Source: JACVRW01 sp963728155
GTDB taxonomy: Bacteria; Actinomycetota; Thermoleophilia; Solirubrobacterales; Thermoleophilaceae
Length of the DNA: 64,000 nucleotides
NCBI GenBank assembly: GCA_963728155.1
Contig: CAVSJF010000006.1
Location: 884,613-948,612, forward strand
Reading direction: 5' to 3'
Shown here: in pieces, positions 50,870 to 60,246 of the stretch
Layout of the letters: the number at the start of each line of letters is the position of its first letter
Numbering within the stretch: the first letter of the stretch is position 1
Notes under the pieces: model-generated
The model's database searches: none
What the model was told of the DNA's origin: nothing
The model's input: only the letters and a program-made list of their open reading frames with translations
Program-made: the position numbers and the translations under genes

Positions 50870-52572
50870 TGGAAGCCCGAACCTCCGCCCCCAACACCAT
50901 CGCCCGGCCCGAGGTGATCGTCCACGGCATCGAGACGCCGCCGCGCGGCTGGTTGGCGTGGCTCACGACCACCGATCACAAGAAGATCGGGATCCTGTAC
51001 ATCGCCACCGCGTTCGTATTCCTCCTTATCGGAGGCGTGGAGGCGCTGATCATGCGGCTGCAGCTGGCGCAGCCCAACGGCACGCTCGTGCAGCCCGAGA
51101 CCTACAACGGGCTCGTGACCATGCACGGCACGACGATGGTCTTCCTCTTCGTCGTGCCGCTGATCGCCGGCTTCGGCAACTACCTGGTCCCGCTGATGAT
51201 CGGGGCGCGCGACATGGCGTTCCCCAAGCTCAACGCCCTGTCGTACTGGCTGACCCTGTTCGGCGGTGTCGCGTTCTACTGCAGCGTCTTCTTCGAGCCG
51301 CCAGAGGCGGGCTGGACGATGTACGCGCCGCTCTCCGACGATCTCTACTCCCCCAGCGGCGGCGTAGACGCGTGGATCTTCCTGATCCACCTCACCGGCC
51401 TCTCCTCCCTCGTGGGCGCGGTCAACTTCGTCGCGACGATCCACAACATGCGCGCGCCAGGCATGAGCTGGGGGCGCATGCCCCTGTTCGTCTGGACGAT
51501 CCTCGTGTTCGCCTACCTGCTGATCGCCGCCCTGCCGGCCATTGCCGCCGCGGTCACGATGCTGCTCACCGACCGCCACTTCGGCACCGCCTTCTTCGAC
51601 CCCACCGGGGGCGGTGATCCGCTGCTGTGGCAGCACCTGTTCTGGTTCTTCGGCCACCCCGAGGTCTACATCCTTGTGCTGCCCGCCTTCGGGATGATCT
51701 CCGAGATCCTGCCGGTGTTCGCGCGCAAGCCGATCTTCGGCTACAAGGCGATCGCCGCGGCCACCGTGGCCATCGCCTTTCTGGGGCTGCTCGTGTGGGC
51801 CCACCACATGTTCGCCACGCCGACGGCCACGGTCGTGCTGGCCTTCTTCATGCTCTCGTCGTTCACCATCGCGGTTCCCACGGGGATCAAGATCTTCAAC
51901 TGGATCGCCACCCTGTGGCGGGGCTCGATCGTCTACAAGACGCCGCTCTACTTCGCCGCCGCCCTGCCCGCGCTGTTCGTGATCGGCGGGATCTCGGGCA
52001 TCCAGCTGGCCATCTTCCCGGTCGACTGGCAGCTGCACGACTCCTACTTCGTCGTCGCCCACTTCCACTACACGATCTTCGGCGGCGGAGTGTTCGGCTA
52101 CTTCGCCGGGCTCTACTACTGGTGGCCGAAGATGACCGGCCGCATGCTCTCGGAGGGCCTGGGCAAGCTGTCCTTCTGGCTGATGTTCGTGGGCTTCAAC
52201 GTGACCTTCCTGATCCAGCACTCGGCCGGGCTGTCCGGCATGCCGCGCCGGGTTTACGACTACGCCGACGAGCTCGGAGTCGGCTGGTACAACCTGATCT
52301 CCACGGTCGGCTCGTTCATCCTGGGCGTCGGCGTGCTGATCACCGTCGCGAACATCGTGTGGTCGCTCAAGCACGGCAAGAAGGCGGGCAATGATCCGTG
52401 GAAGGGCAACACGCTCGAGTGGTTCACGAGCTCCCCGCCCCCGCCCAACAACTTCGACGTGGTCCCGCGCGTGCGCAGCGTCGAGCCGATGAAGGACATC
52501 CGGCGCGAGGTGCTGGCCGGGGCCAAGCCGGCGGAGACCGTGGCGCAACCGGCAGCGCCGCGCAGCGTCTAG
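50869..52572 (+). CDS. ctaD: Cytochrome c oxidase subunit I
   Basis: Catalytic heme-copper subunit reducing oxygen and pumping protons. The 567-residue protein has 12 membrane helices. It carries the low-spin heme ligand in VTMHGTTMVFLFVVP, the CuB His with cross-linked Tyr in FGHPEVYILVLPAFG, the two CuB His in WAHHMFATP, and HDSYFVVAHFHYTIFGGG with the heme a and a3 ligands. These are A-family oxidase features. A GTG lies one codon before ATG 50869; the ATG overlaps the ctaC stop. ctaA follows after 2 bases. No subunit III gene is in this cluster. Confidence 0.96.
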   Translation: MEARTSAPNTIARPEVIVHGIETPPRGWLAWLTTTDHKKIGILYIATAFVFLLIGGVEALIMRLQLAQPNGTLVQPETYNGLVTMHGTTMVFLFVVPLIAGFGNYLVPLMIGARDMAFPKLNALSYWLTLFGGVAFYCSVFFEPPEAGWTMYAPLSDDLYSPSGGVDAWIFLIHLTGLSSLVGAVNFVATIHNMRAPGMSWGRMPLFVWTILVFAYLLIAALPAIAAAVTMLLTDRHFGTAFFDPTGGGDPLLWQHLFWFFGHPEVYILVLPAFGMISEILPVFARKPIFGYKAIAAATVAIAFLGLLVWAHHMFATPTATVVLAFFMLSSFTIAVPTGIKIFNWIATLWRGSIVYKTPLYFAAALPALFVIGGISGIQLAIFPVDWQLHDSYFVVAHFHYTIFGGGVFGYFAGLYYWWPKMTGRMLSEGLGKLSFWLMFVGFNVTFLIQHSAGLSGMPRRVYDYADELGVGWYNLISTVGSFILGVGVLITVANIVWSLKHGKKAGNDPWKGNTLEWFTSSPPPPNNFDVVPRVRSVEPMKDIRREVLAGAKPAETVAQPAAPRSV

Positions 52573-52574
52573 CA

Positions 52575-53504
52575 GTGAGACGCCTAGCGCTCCTCACCGC
52601 GCTCGCCACCTTCGCCCTGATTCTCGTCGGAGGTGTGGTGCGCGTGTCGGACTCGGGTCTGGGCTGCGGCCCCGCCGGGTCGGGCTTCAGCGGCTGGCCC
52701 TTCTGCAACGGGGATGTCGTGCCCGGCGTCAACCTCAACTCGATCATCGAATACACCCACCGTGCGCTGGCCATCGTGGTGGGCTTCATGATTCTCAGCC
52801 TGTTCGTGCTGGCCTGGCGCCGCCGGCGCGAGCTGCTGCCCGCCACGGGCGCGCTGCTGGTGCTGGTGATCGCCCAGGGCGCGCTCGGCGGCCTGACCGT
52901 CGAGGAGAATCTCCATGAGGCCTACGTGGCGGCCCACCTGGGCCTGGCCATGCTGCTGCTCGGCGTTCTGATCTACATCGTCCGCGCCACGCGCGGCACG
53001 CGGCCGGTGGAAGGCGGCCCGCGCGTGCTCGCGATCGTCGCCACGGCCGCGGTCTTCTGCACGATCGTGGCCGGGGGCTACATGGCCGGGACCCAGAACT
53101 ACGGGCGCGCCGACTATCAGCTCGGTGACGGCGCCCACCACGCCTGCGGCAAGCAGTTCCCCTCGTGCAACGGCGAGTTCATGCCCTTCGGTCAGTCGAG
53201 GCTGGTCGACATCCACCTCACCCACCGCTTCTTCATGTACCTGGCCTCGATCCTCGTGATCGCCCTGGTGGTGGTGGCGCTGCGCCGCCGCGTGGCGATG
53301 CGCTACGCGTGGATGCTGGCCGCGCTGCTCACGGTGCAGATCCTCGTGGGAGCGCTGAACGTCTGGCTCGACGAGTACGAGCTCTTGATCCTGGCCCACC
53401 TGACGCTGGGCACCTTGCTCTGGGCCACCTCGCTGGGCATGACGCTCGAGCTTTCACCCGCGCGCGAGCGCGCGCCACGCCGCACCGAGGCGGTGGCGGC
53501 ATGA
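52575..53504 (+). CDS. ctaA: Heme A synthase (CtaA/Cox15)
   Basis: Oxidises the methyl group of heme O to give heme A for the oxidase. The 309-residue protein has eight helices in two halves. Conserved His pairs are in IIEYTHRALAIVVG, VAAHLGLAMLLLG, IHLTHRFFMYL and LILAHLTLGTLL. External Cys residues occur in GLGCGPAGSGFSGWPFC and ACGKQFPSC, the pairs found in type I CtaA. GTG 52575 starts RRLALLTALATFALILVGGV. Its TGA overlaps the ctaB ATG by 4 bases. Confidence 0.93.
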   Translation: MRRLALLTALATFALILVGGVVRVSDSGLGCGPAGSGFSGWPFCNGDVVPGVNLNSIIEYTHRALAIVVGFMILSLFVLAWRRRRELLPATGALLVLVIAQGALGGLTVEENLHEAYVAAHLGLAMLLLGVLIYIVRATRGTRPVEGGPRVLAIVATAAVFCTIVAGGYMAGTQNYGRADYQLGDGAHHACGKQFPSCNGEFMPFGQSRLVDIHLTHRFFMYLASILVIALVVVALRRRVAMRYAWMLAALLTVQILVGALNVWLDEYELLILAHLTLGTLLWATSLGMTLELSPARERAPRRTEAVAA

Positions 53505-54388
53505 GCCAAGCAGTAGCGGTACGCGCCGGCTGGCGCACCGTCGCGGCGGACTACTTCGACATGTGCAAGCCGAAGGTGCAGTCGCTGCTGCTCTTCACCA
53601 CTGTCACCACCATGTACGTGGCCGGCGATCCCTCGCTCGGCCTGGTGGCGCTCACCTGCCTCGGCGGGGCGCTCTCGGCGGGCGGCGCCGGCGCGATCAA
53701 CCACGCCCTCGACCGCGATCTTGACCGGCTGATGAAGCGCACGGCCGACCGCCCGGTGGCCAGCGGGCGCGTGTCGCCCGCCGCCGCGATCGTCTTCGGG
53801 GTCCTGCTCGGGTGTGCCTCCTTCGCCCTGCTGTCCCTGACGGTCAATCCGCTGGCCGCGGTGCTGTCCATGACCGGGCTGCTCGGCTACGTGCTCGTCT
53901 ACACCATGTGGCTCAAGCGCACCACGCCGCAGAACATCGTGATCGGCGGCGCGGCCGGCGCGGTCCCGCCGCTCGTGGCCTGGGCCGCCGTGACGGGCGA
54001 GCTGTCGGGCACGCCGCTTTACCTGTTCGCGATCGTCTTCTTCTGGACTCCTCCCCACTTCTGGTCGCTGTCACTGCTGATGAAGGACGAGTACGCGCGC
54101 GCCGGCGTGCCCATGCTCCCGGTGGTGCGCGGCGAGGCCGAAACGCGCCGTCAGATCATGCTCTACACCGTCCTGCTCTATGCGGTCAGCCAGCTGCCCT
54201 TCTGCGCCGGCGCCTTCGGCATGACCTATCTGGTGTGCTCGGTGGTGCTCGGGGCGGCCTTCATCTTTGGGGCCTGGCACCTGCTGCGCCGGCCCGAGCG
54301 ACGCACCGCGCTGCGGCTCTACCTCTTCTCGCTGGCCTACCTGGCGCTGCTGTTCGGGGCCATGGTGGTAGACACCCGGCTCATCTGA
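53501..54388 (+). CDS. ctaB: Protoheme IX farnesyltransferase (heme O synthase)
   Basis: UbiA-family prenyltransferase converting heme B to heme O, the step before CtaA. The 295-residue membrane protein has nine helices. The diphosphate-binding Asp-rich motif is NHALDRDLDRLMKRTADRPV, the second loop is VFFWTPPHFWSLSLLMKDEY, both typical of CtaB/CyoE. Together with ctaA it provides heme A to CtaD. The 3' end overlaps the convergent GGDEF gene by 8 bases. Confidence 0.95.
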   Translation: MSQAVAVRAGWRTVAADYFDMCKPKVQSLLLFTTVTTMYVAGDPSLGLVALTCLGGALSAGGAGAINHALDRDLDRLMKRTADRPVASGRVSPAAAIVFGVLLGCASFALLSLTVNPLAAVLSMTGLLGYVLVYTMWLKRTTPQNIVIGGAAGAVPPLVAWAAVTGELSGTPLYLFAIVFFWTPPHFWSLSLLMKDEYARAGVPMLPVVRGEAETRRQIMLYTVLLYAVSQLPFCAGAFGMTYLVCSVVLGAAFIFGAWHLLRRPERRTALRLYLFSLAYLALLFGAMVVDTRLI

Positions 54389-56267
54389 CGTTACCGACAG
54401 GAACGGTTGCGGCGCCATTGCCCGCGCCGTTGGCGTTTCCGTCCGTGAAGACCTCCACGCGGTTGCGACCCGCCGCCTTCGCGGCGTATAGGGCTCGATC
54501 GGCGCTTCGCACCAGGCCTATGGCATCCAAGGCGTGAATCGGCAGCACGGCGAGACCGAGACTCGCGTTGATCTCTCGCTGGACGGACGGCACGCGGATG
54601 CGCGCGACCGCAGTTCGCAGGTTCTCGGCCGCGACGCGCGCCCCTTCGGCGTCGGTTTCCGGAAGCAGCAGCAGGAACTCCTCGCCGCCCCACCGCGAAC
54701 AGAAGTCGTTGGGGCGAAGGGTGGTGCGCAGGGTTGCCCCCACGGCCGCCAGCACCTCGTCGCCGGCCCCGTGGCCGTAGAGGTCGTTGACCTGCTTGAA
54801 ATGATCGAGGTCCAACACGATCGCGGCCAGAGGTGCGCTCTCGTTCGCATCCGCGACCATGCGCTTCACCGCGTCGTTGGCGGAGCGTTGGTTGGCCAGT
54901 CCCGTGAGCTCGTCCGTGCCGGCGCGCTGCTCGGCGATCGCCAGGTTGCGCAGGTTGGCGAGGATCGGCGCGGCCTGCGCCACAGACAATCGCATCGTCT
55001 CTCGCTGATCCGTGGCCATGGAGCCCTCGGGTAGGGCCAGGACCGATCCCAAGACCTCGCCGCCGACGAGCAGCGGCTGGCAGGCGCTGGGGCCGAGCTT
55101 GCCGCACACGTCGCACTGCATGAGTGGCGCCTCGCCATCCGTACGGTTCTGCTGCTCGCCGGTGCGTACCGCCAGGCAACTGCGTGGTCTTGCGTCCTCG
55201 AGCTCCTTGGCCAGCGGACCACCGGCCTGAACGGGTGTTCTGGGCTCGAGGCGGTCCGCGCTGTTGTTGCGGCCCAACACCGTGACGTCAGCCCCGCTCA
55301 GCGAGCGTTCGAGATGGCGCTTGAGTAGTCCGTAGGCCTCGTGTTCGCTTTCGGTCATCTGCATCGCTTCGCTGAATTCGGTCTGCTGATCGAGCTGATG
55401 CTCTTCGCGCTCGCGATGGTCGACCATGTTGTTCAGTAGAAGCCCGAGCTCGGTCAGCTCGTCATGGCCCGCCGGCTCGAGGCGCTGGTCGGTGCCGCCC
55501 TTTGCCACCTCGGCGGCAAACCGCGAGTAGCCGCGTGCGCGCGGCACGATGCTCCTGGTGAGCCACGCGATCACGCCCAGGGTGCCGAGCAGCGCGACCA
55601 GAGACCCCCCGATCAGAAGAACCAGCGTGTTGCGATGGTCGGCGCGGGCGCGCTCGCTGATGGAGCGTGCCTCACGAGCCTCGAGTTCCACGAGCGCGTC
55701 CGCCCGGGCGACCATGCGATCGAAGAGGACCGAGATGACCGCAGCGAGCCGGTCCTTTCTCGCACCCACCGCCCCCGTTTCCTCCTGGTAATCGAGAGCG
55801 CCACCCGCGCGAAGCTGCTCGAACTCCTCCAGGCCGCGGCTCACCTCACGCACCGGCGCGATTTGATGGCCCTCCCGGCCCTGCTGCAGCTCTACCCGCA
55901 CCTGGACCAGAGCGGCGTCGAGTGCCGGGAGCAGACGCCGGTCGAGCTGGGCGCTGACCCCTTCCGTGACCTGCCGGTTGTCGGTGAGCACTGCCCGCAG
56001 TGCCGCCACCTCGACAGCGGAAAGGGCGCGCGAGAGCCTCGCCGACTCCAGGGTATGGCGATACCCATGGCTATAGAGCTCATTCACCTGCCCGTTCATG
56101 CGGCTCACGCCGATTGCGCCGATCACGCATACCGACGCCACGAGCGGGATCACGAGCAGCGCCACCACGCCGAAGCGGCGCCCGATCGTCAGGCGGGGGA
56201 GCGCCCGGCCTCCGGCATGAGCAGAGCGGGCACCCTCGCCGCGGCGCGGTTCATTGGCAGAGGCCAC
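54381..56267 (-). CDS. Membrane diguanylate cyclase (sensor-HAMP-GAF-like-GGDEF)
   Basis: A 628-residue enzyme predicted to make cyclic di-GMP. Helix 1 (VVALLVIPLVASVCVIGAIG, about 33-52) and helix 2 (LVLLIGGSLVALLGTLGVIA, about 218-237) flank a periplasmic four-helix-bundle sensor. A HAMP-like segment follows, then a GAF-like region with three Cys (MQCDVCGKLGPSACQPL) and a C-terminal GGDEF domain. The active site is RWGGEEFLLLLP, with the inhibitory site RxxD (RPND) five residues before it, so feedback control is likely. It lies 50 bases after the GGDEF-EAL gene on the same strand. Confidence 0.88.
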   Translation of the reverse strand: MASANEPRRGEGARSAHAGGRALPRLTIGRRFGVVALLVIPLVASVCVIGAIGVSRMNGQVNELYSHGYRHTLESARLSRALSAVEVAALRAVLTDNRQVTEGVSAQLDRRLLPALDAALVQVRVELQQGREGHQIAPVREVSRGLEEFEQLRAGGALDYQEETGAVGARKDRLAAVISVLFDRMVARADALVELEAREARSISERARADHRNTLVLLIGGSLVALLGTLGVIAWLTRSIVPRARGYSRFAAEVAKGGTDQRLEPAGHDELTELGLLLNNMVDHREREEHQLDQQTEFSEAMQMTESEHEAYGLLKRHLERSLSGADVTVLGRNNSADRLEPRTPVQAGGPLAKELEDARPRSCLAVRTGEQQNRTDGEAPLMQCDVCGKLGPSACQPLLVGGEVLGSVLALPEGSMATDQRETMRLSVAQAAPILANLRNLAIAEQRAGTDELTGLANQRSANDAVKRMVADANESAPLAAIVLDLDHFKQVNDLYGHGAGDEVLAAVGATLRTTLRPNDFCSRWGGEEFLLLLPETDAEGARVAAENLRTAVARIRVPSVQREINASLGLAVLPIHALDAIGLVRSADRALYAAKAAGRNRVEVFTDGNANGAGNGAATVPVGNVR

Positions 56268-56317
56268 TGTGGTTTGTATCGACCCCCGCGAGCACTTCCT
56301 TGACCCGTTCCGGACGG

Positions 56318-58297
56318 CTACCCCACGCGACGGATCAGCGCCTCGATTTCCACGGGTGGCGCCGGGCGCGCGAAGTAGTACCCCTGAGCCGAGCCGCAGC
56401 CCAGCGCCTGGGCTTCGACTGCCTGCTCGGCGGTTTCCACACCCTCCGCCACCACCTCGAGACCGAGCGCAGTCGCCATCGCCGCGATCGCGCGGACGAT
56501 CGCGGAGTCATCCTCTTCCGCGCCGAGGTTCATCACAAAGGACCGGTCGATCTTGAGCACATCGATCGGGAAGCGCTGGAGGTGGCTCAGCGAGGAGTAG
56601 CCCGTTCCGAAGTCGTCCAGCAGGATCTTTACGCCGAGCGAGCGCAGCTCGCGTAGAGAGGCGGCCGGTACGCCCGAGTCCTCGATCAGCGCGGTCTCGG
56701 TGAGTTCGATCGCGAGGTCCCCGGCCCCCAGGCCCGTCTCCGCCAGCACCTGCCTGACGATCTGGGGCAGCTCCACCTGGGCGAGTTGCCGGGCGCTCAC
56801 ATTGACGCTCACCGGCAGGGGCGCCTGTCCGCCGAAGCGCGCGCGCCAACGGCACGCCTGCTCACACGCCTCTCTCAGGGTCCACGCACCGATCTGCAGG
56901 ATCAGGGCGCTCTCCTCGGCGATCGGGATGAACTCCCCCGCCGAGAGGAGCCCACGCTCGGGGTGCTGCCATCGCACAAGCGCTTCGACCGATTGCAGAG
57001 CGCCGCCGTCGAGCGCCACGATTGGCTGGTAGTGAAGCCGGAGCTCTCCCGCCTCCAGCGCCCGGCGGAGCGCCCGCTCGATCTCGACGCGCTCGAGAGC
57101 TCGAACGCGAACCCTCTCGTCGAAGACCTCCCAACCCCCCGAGCCGTGCGCCTTGGCTCGATACATCGCGATGTCCGCGTCGCGAAGCAGATCCTCCGCG
57201 TCGCGATGTGCAGCGTTCGCGAGCGCAATGCCGATGCTCGCGGTCACGACGTACTCCTTGCTCCCGACGACGAAGGGGCTGAGGAGCACCTGCTGGACTC
57301 TCTCCGCGATCCGCACCGCGTCGGCTTCCGATGCGAGGTCTTCGCAGAGCACGACGAACTCGTCGCTGCCGACCCGCGCCAGCGTGACCTCCTCGTCGCC
57401 GATGCGCGCGAGCGTGTCGCTTGCTCGCAAGGCTTTTTTCAGTCGGTCCGAAACGTCCCTCAGGAGCTGGTCCCCGGCGCTGTGCCCCAGAGTGTCATTG
57501 ACATCCTTGAACCTGTCGAGGTCCAGGAACAGGAGCGCAGCGAACGAGGCACGGCGCTCGGCGCGCGCCAGCGCAAGCTCGAGACGATCGCGGAAGAGCA
57601 CTCGGTTCGCCAGTCCGGTCAGGGTGTCGTGCGTCGCCTGGTGGGCTATCTGCTCCTGCGCGCAGATCCGCTCGCTTACGCGTCCAAGGTGTCTGCCCAC
57701 TTGAGCCATCAGCTCAAGCAGGGCAACGTCGGGGGCGAGGGCCATCGGAGTGAAGAACTCAAGAATCGCCTTCATCTCACCGTCCGCGTGGATGGGGAAC
57801 GCGAAGGCTCCGCGAACGCCAAGATCCCGACCGGGGAGGTTTGGATCTTTCGTCACATCGGTGATCCACACCGCCGTACCGGTGTCGAGCACGCGGCCCG
57901 GAAGCCCAGTCTCCTCGGAGAATGCCGATTGCTCCATCAGGCGGCGAAACGCCGCAAACCGATCCGGCTGATCGATGTGCCAGCCCGGAATCGGTACGAA
58001 ATTTCCGGAGGAGGGCTCGCGCACATATGCGTGCCCCAGGGGCCAACTCGTGTGGGCGCATACGGCATGGACAGCACCCTGAAACGCTGTCCCCAGGGTC
58101 GAGCTGCGGTTGGAGGACGCGACCACCGCCTCGAGCAGCACGAGTTCCTGCTGCTTGTCATACAGCGCCCGGGTCGTCCGCTCCGCGATCTCGTCCCCCT
58201 CCGCGCGCGCAAGCCGCTCGCGTCGCAGCCGCCTCTCGATCACCTTGAGCTTGACCTCCGCGGATGGAGGTTGCTCCCGAAGCAACTCTGACCTCAT
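56318..58297 (-). CDS. GAF-GGDEF-EAL protein, H-NOX partner
   Basis: A 659-residue cytoplasmic protein. An N-terminal coiled coil leads to a GAF domain (about 60-205), a GGDEF domain and an EAL domain (about 405-655). The GGDEF signature reads RVGSDEF with an insertion before it, so cyclase activity is uncertain. The EAL domain keeps EALVRWQHPERG, VNVSARQL, ELTETALIED, LLDDFGTGYSSLSHLQ, KIDRSFV and EGVETAEQ, so phosphodiesterase activity is expected. ATG 58297 overlaps the H-NOX stop (ATGA). By analogy with known H-NOX/GGDEF-EAL pairs, nitric oxide binding likely controls c-di-GMP breakdown. Confidence 0.9.
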   Translation of the reverse strand: MRSELLREQPPSAEVKLKVIERRLRRERLARAEGDEIAERTTRALYDKQQELVLLEAVVASSNRSSTLGTAFQGAVHAVCAHTSWPLGHAYVREPSSGNFVPIPGWHIDQPDRFAAFRRLMEQSAFSEETGLPGRVLDTGTAVWITDVTKDPNLPGRDLGVRGAFAFPIHADGEMKAILEFFTPMALAPDVALLELMAQVGRHLGRVSERICAQEQIAHQATHDTLTGLANRVLFRDRLELALARAERRASFAALLFLDLDRFKDVNDTLGHSAGDQLLRDVSDRLKKALRASDTLARIGDEEVTLARVGSDEFVVLCEDLASEADAVRIAERVQQVLLSPFVVGSKEYVVTASIGIALANAAHRDAEDLLRDADIAMYRAKAHGSGGWEVFDERVRVRALERVEIERALRRALEAGELRLHYQPIVALDGGALQSVEALVRWQHPERGLLSAGEFIPIAEESALILQIGAWTLREACEQACRWRARFGGQAPLPVSVNVSARQLAQVELPQIVRQVLAETGLGAGDLAIELTETALIEDSGVPAASLRELRSLGVKILLDDFGTGYSSLSHLQRFPIDVLKIDRSFVMNLGAEEDDSAIVRAIAAMATALGLEVVAEGVETAEQAVEAQALGCGSAQGYYFARPAPPVEIEALIRRVG

Positions 58298-58830
58298 GGC
58301 GCCAAGGCGAGCTCGAGCTCGCACTGGTCGTCGCCACGCTTCATGCACAACGGCTGCTCGATCGTCAGCCGCTCGCCGTAGTGGTCCGCCGCCCCAAGGA
58401 GGAGACCCTCAGCGAAGGCGCACAACTTCCGCGGAGACCGATAACCCATCACGAGAACCCCATCGCGAACCTCGAAGTCGAACTCTGGGACGTCGGCGCC
58501 CGGGTAGAGCTTCCGCACCTCCGGATGGATGATGTCGTTTAGGGTGAGCACGAACGATTGCGTGGAGTCGTGAGGCTCGAAGAGCTGGGGGTAGCGCTCT
58601 GCAAACAGCGGCAACGCGTTGCGGCCAAACCATAGGACCACGTCGTCGGCCGGCATGGCGAGGGTCTCCGCGGCCGCGCTGACGAGCTTCACGAAGTCCT
58701 CGTCCGGGTAGCCGCCGAGAGAGGTGTAGACCCCGTTCAGCTCACTCGCATCGAGGAGCCGGTCCCAGGTGTCTTCGCCGAAGTCCCGGGCCACCAGTCG
58801 TTCGAGCAGATTGAAGACGACGCCCTTCAC
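58294..58830 (-). CDS. H-NOX heme nitric-oxide sensor
   Basis: A 178-residue heme-binding gas sensor. The proximal heme ligand His102 is in LNDIIHPEVRKLYPGADVPE, and the heme-propionate motif YxSxR is Y130-x-S132-x-R134 in VMGYRSPRKLCAF, both at canonical positions. The distal-pocket Tyr that stabilises oxygen in oxygen-binding H-NOX (near 140) is absent, so selectivity for NO is inferred. GTG 58830 starts MKGVVFNLLERLV. The gene is first in an operon with the GGDEF-EAL and GGDEF genes, and divergent from a PAS-GAF-LuxR gene. Confidence 0.93.
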   Translation of the reverse strand: MKGVVFNLLERLVARDFGEDTWDRLLDASELNGVYTSLGGYPDEDFVKLVSAAAETLAMPADDVVLWFGRNALPLFAERYPQLFEPHDSTQSFVLTLNDIIHPEVRKLYPGADVPEFDFEVRDGVLVMGYRSPRKLCAFAEGLLLGAADHYGERLTIEQPLCMKRGDDQCELELALAP

Positions 58831-58962
58831 CGCGTCCCCGACGGGTAGAAAGCAGCGATTACCCTGCCGCGGGAACGAGGGTGCATAGGTGGGTTATCGG
58901 CATGTGCCCCGAATTCTCGCCCCCGGAGATGCGTTTTCGGGGCCAAGCGACGCCGGCAGAGG

Positions 58963-58991
58963 TTGTCGGCAGGGCCAGCCTGGGCAATACT
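58963..58991 (+). promoter_or_regulatory. Candidate promoter for a leaderless PAS-GAF-LuxR transcript
   Basis: TTGTCG, a 17-base spacer and AATACT. Transcription would begin about 7 bases later, at the GTG 58999, giving a leaderless mRNA; this supports that start over the longer frame. The 168-base divergent gap holds nothing else I recognise. Confidence 0.4.
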
Positions 58992-58998
58992 TACCAGC

Positions 58999-60114
58999 GT
59001 GGCTACGGAGTCCGTAGCGTCTTTTCTGGACCTCTCTGAGGAAGAAGGCGGGGTCGAAGCCGGGGCAGCGCTCCAAGCTCTGCTCGAGTGTGATGAGGAG
59101 GTCTCGCAGACCGGTAGCTGGCTCTTGCGCGTCGACACGAACCAGCTGCGGTGGTCGGAGAACCTCTACCGCATCTTCGGACTCGAGCCGGGAGAGATCA
59201 CGCCCACACCGGACTACGTGCTCGAGCGGGCGCATCCTTACGAGCGGGAGGCCGATTCCCCAATGGAGGGCAGGCCCGTGCCGGTGGAGTACCGGATCGT
59301 GCGCCCCGACGGCGCGGTGCGGCACCTCCGCGCCAGCGAGACGGTGGTTGGGAAAGGCAAGCAGCCCCGACAACGCGTGGGATCGGTGCAGGACATCACC
59401 GACTGGCACCGCGCAGAGCGCACGATTGCGGCCCACCTCGCGGTGGCCGAGGCCCTGGCCGACTGGCCGTCTTTCGAGGAGGGGGCGACCAATCTGCTGC
59501 GAAAGCTCGGCATGGCGTTGGACTGCTTGGCCGGCGTGCTGTGGATACCCGACGGCAACGTCCTGGTGGCCCACGTCATCTGGCGATCGGACACGATCGA
59601 CGTCACCGAGCTCGAATCGGTCATCCGCCAGCTCCGCCTTCCTCGTGGGGTAGGCCTCGCGGGGCAGGTGTGGGCAACCGGGACGCCGCAGAACGTCCGT
59701 AGCCTGCAGGAGGACCCCCGCTTCCCGGCGGAGGCAGTGGCCAACCTGAGCGGCGCGGTGGGGCTGCCCGCCATCCACGCCCGGGAGGTGTTGGCCGTGC
59801 TCGAGTTCTGCTGCGAGCCGGTGAGCGTGGACGTGACCGATCGGCTCCTGCGGTCGCTGACGGGCATCGGCTACGAGCTCGGGGAGTTCCTGGCCCACCG
59901 CCGAGGAGAGCTCAAGCCGGCCGCGCTGACCCCGCGCCAGCTCGAGGTCCTTCAGCTCGCCGCGCAGGGATGCGACGGCAAGGAGATCGCTGCGCAGCTC
60001 GTGGTTAGTCCCGCCACGGTCCGGACCCACTTCGGCCGAATATATGACAAGTACGGCGTCTCCGACCGCGCCGCGGCCGTCGCCAAGGCACTCCGCGACG
60101 GGCTGATCGAGTAG
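58999..60114 (+). CDS. PAS-GAF-LuxR transcriptional regulator
   Basis: A 371-residue single-protein sensor and regulator. A PAS domain comes first (WSENLYRIFGLEPGEITPTP, VEYRIVRPDGAVRHLRASE, VQDITDW; about 30-135), then a GAF domain (LPRGVGLAGQVWATGTPQNV, AVGLPAIHAREVLAVLEF; about 140-290). The protein ends in a LuxR/GerE HTH (LTPRQLEVLQLAAQGCDGKE, VSPATVRTHFGRIYDKYGVS). There is no kinase or receiver domain, so it is a one-component regulator of unknown signal. The longest frame starts at 58963 within the promoter; GTG 58999 is preferred. It sits opposite the H-NOX operon and before two c-di-GMP genes. Confidence 0.88.
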   Translation: MATESVASFLDLSEEEGGVEAGAALQALLECDEEVSQTGSWLLRVDTNQLRWSENLYRIFGLEPGEITPTPDYVLERAHPYEREADSPMEGRPVPVEYRIVRPDGAVRHLRASETVVGKGKQPRQRVGSVQDITDWHRAERTIAAHLAVAEALADWPSFEEGATNLLRKLGMALDCLAGVLWIPDGNVLVAHVIWRSDTIDVTELESVIRQLRLPRGVGLAGQVWATGTPQNVRSLQEDPRFPAEAVANLSGAVGLPAIHAREVLAVLEFCCEPVSVDVTDRLLRSLTGIGYELGEFLAHRRGELKPAALTPRQLEVLQLAAQGCDGKEIAAQLVVSPATVRTHFGRIYDKYGVSDRAAAVAKALRDGLIE

Positions 60115-60131
60115 CCCGGCCCGCACTTGCG

Positions 60132-60159
60132 TACGTCATTTGGCTTACGTCATTTGGCT
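60132..60159 (+). repeat. Perfect 14-base tandem direct repeat before the PAS-EAL gene
   Basis: TACGTCATTTGGCT occurs twice head to tail with no spacer. It lies 18 bases after the LuxR-type gene and 88 bases before the EAL-protein start, in a relatively AT-rich gap. A regulator site or a small duplication is possible. Confidence 0.5.
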
Positions 60160-60246
60160 AGCGGCACCCACCCTTCGTTTGCCCTAGTCCCAAGACCCTC
60201 GCTTTGCCCTCTCTTTCCTTAGGCGCGCCTTTTCGATACATGGCCT

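Noticed and set aside
50524..52548. 674-residue minus-strand His/Asp-rich frame
   Set aside because: Exact antisense of ctaD; no independent motif.
56786..58291. 501-residue plus-strand frame
   Set aside because: Antisense to the GGDEF-EAL gene.
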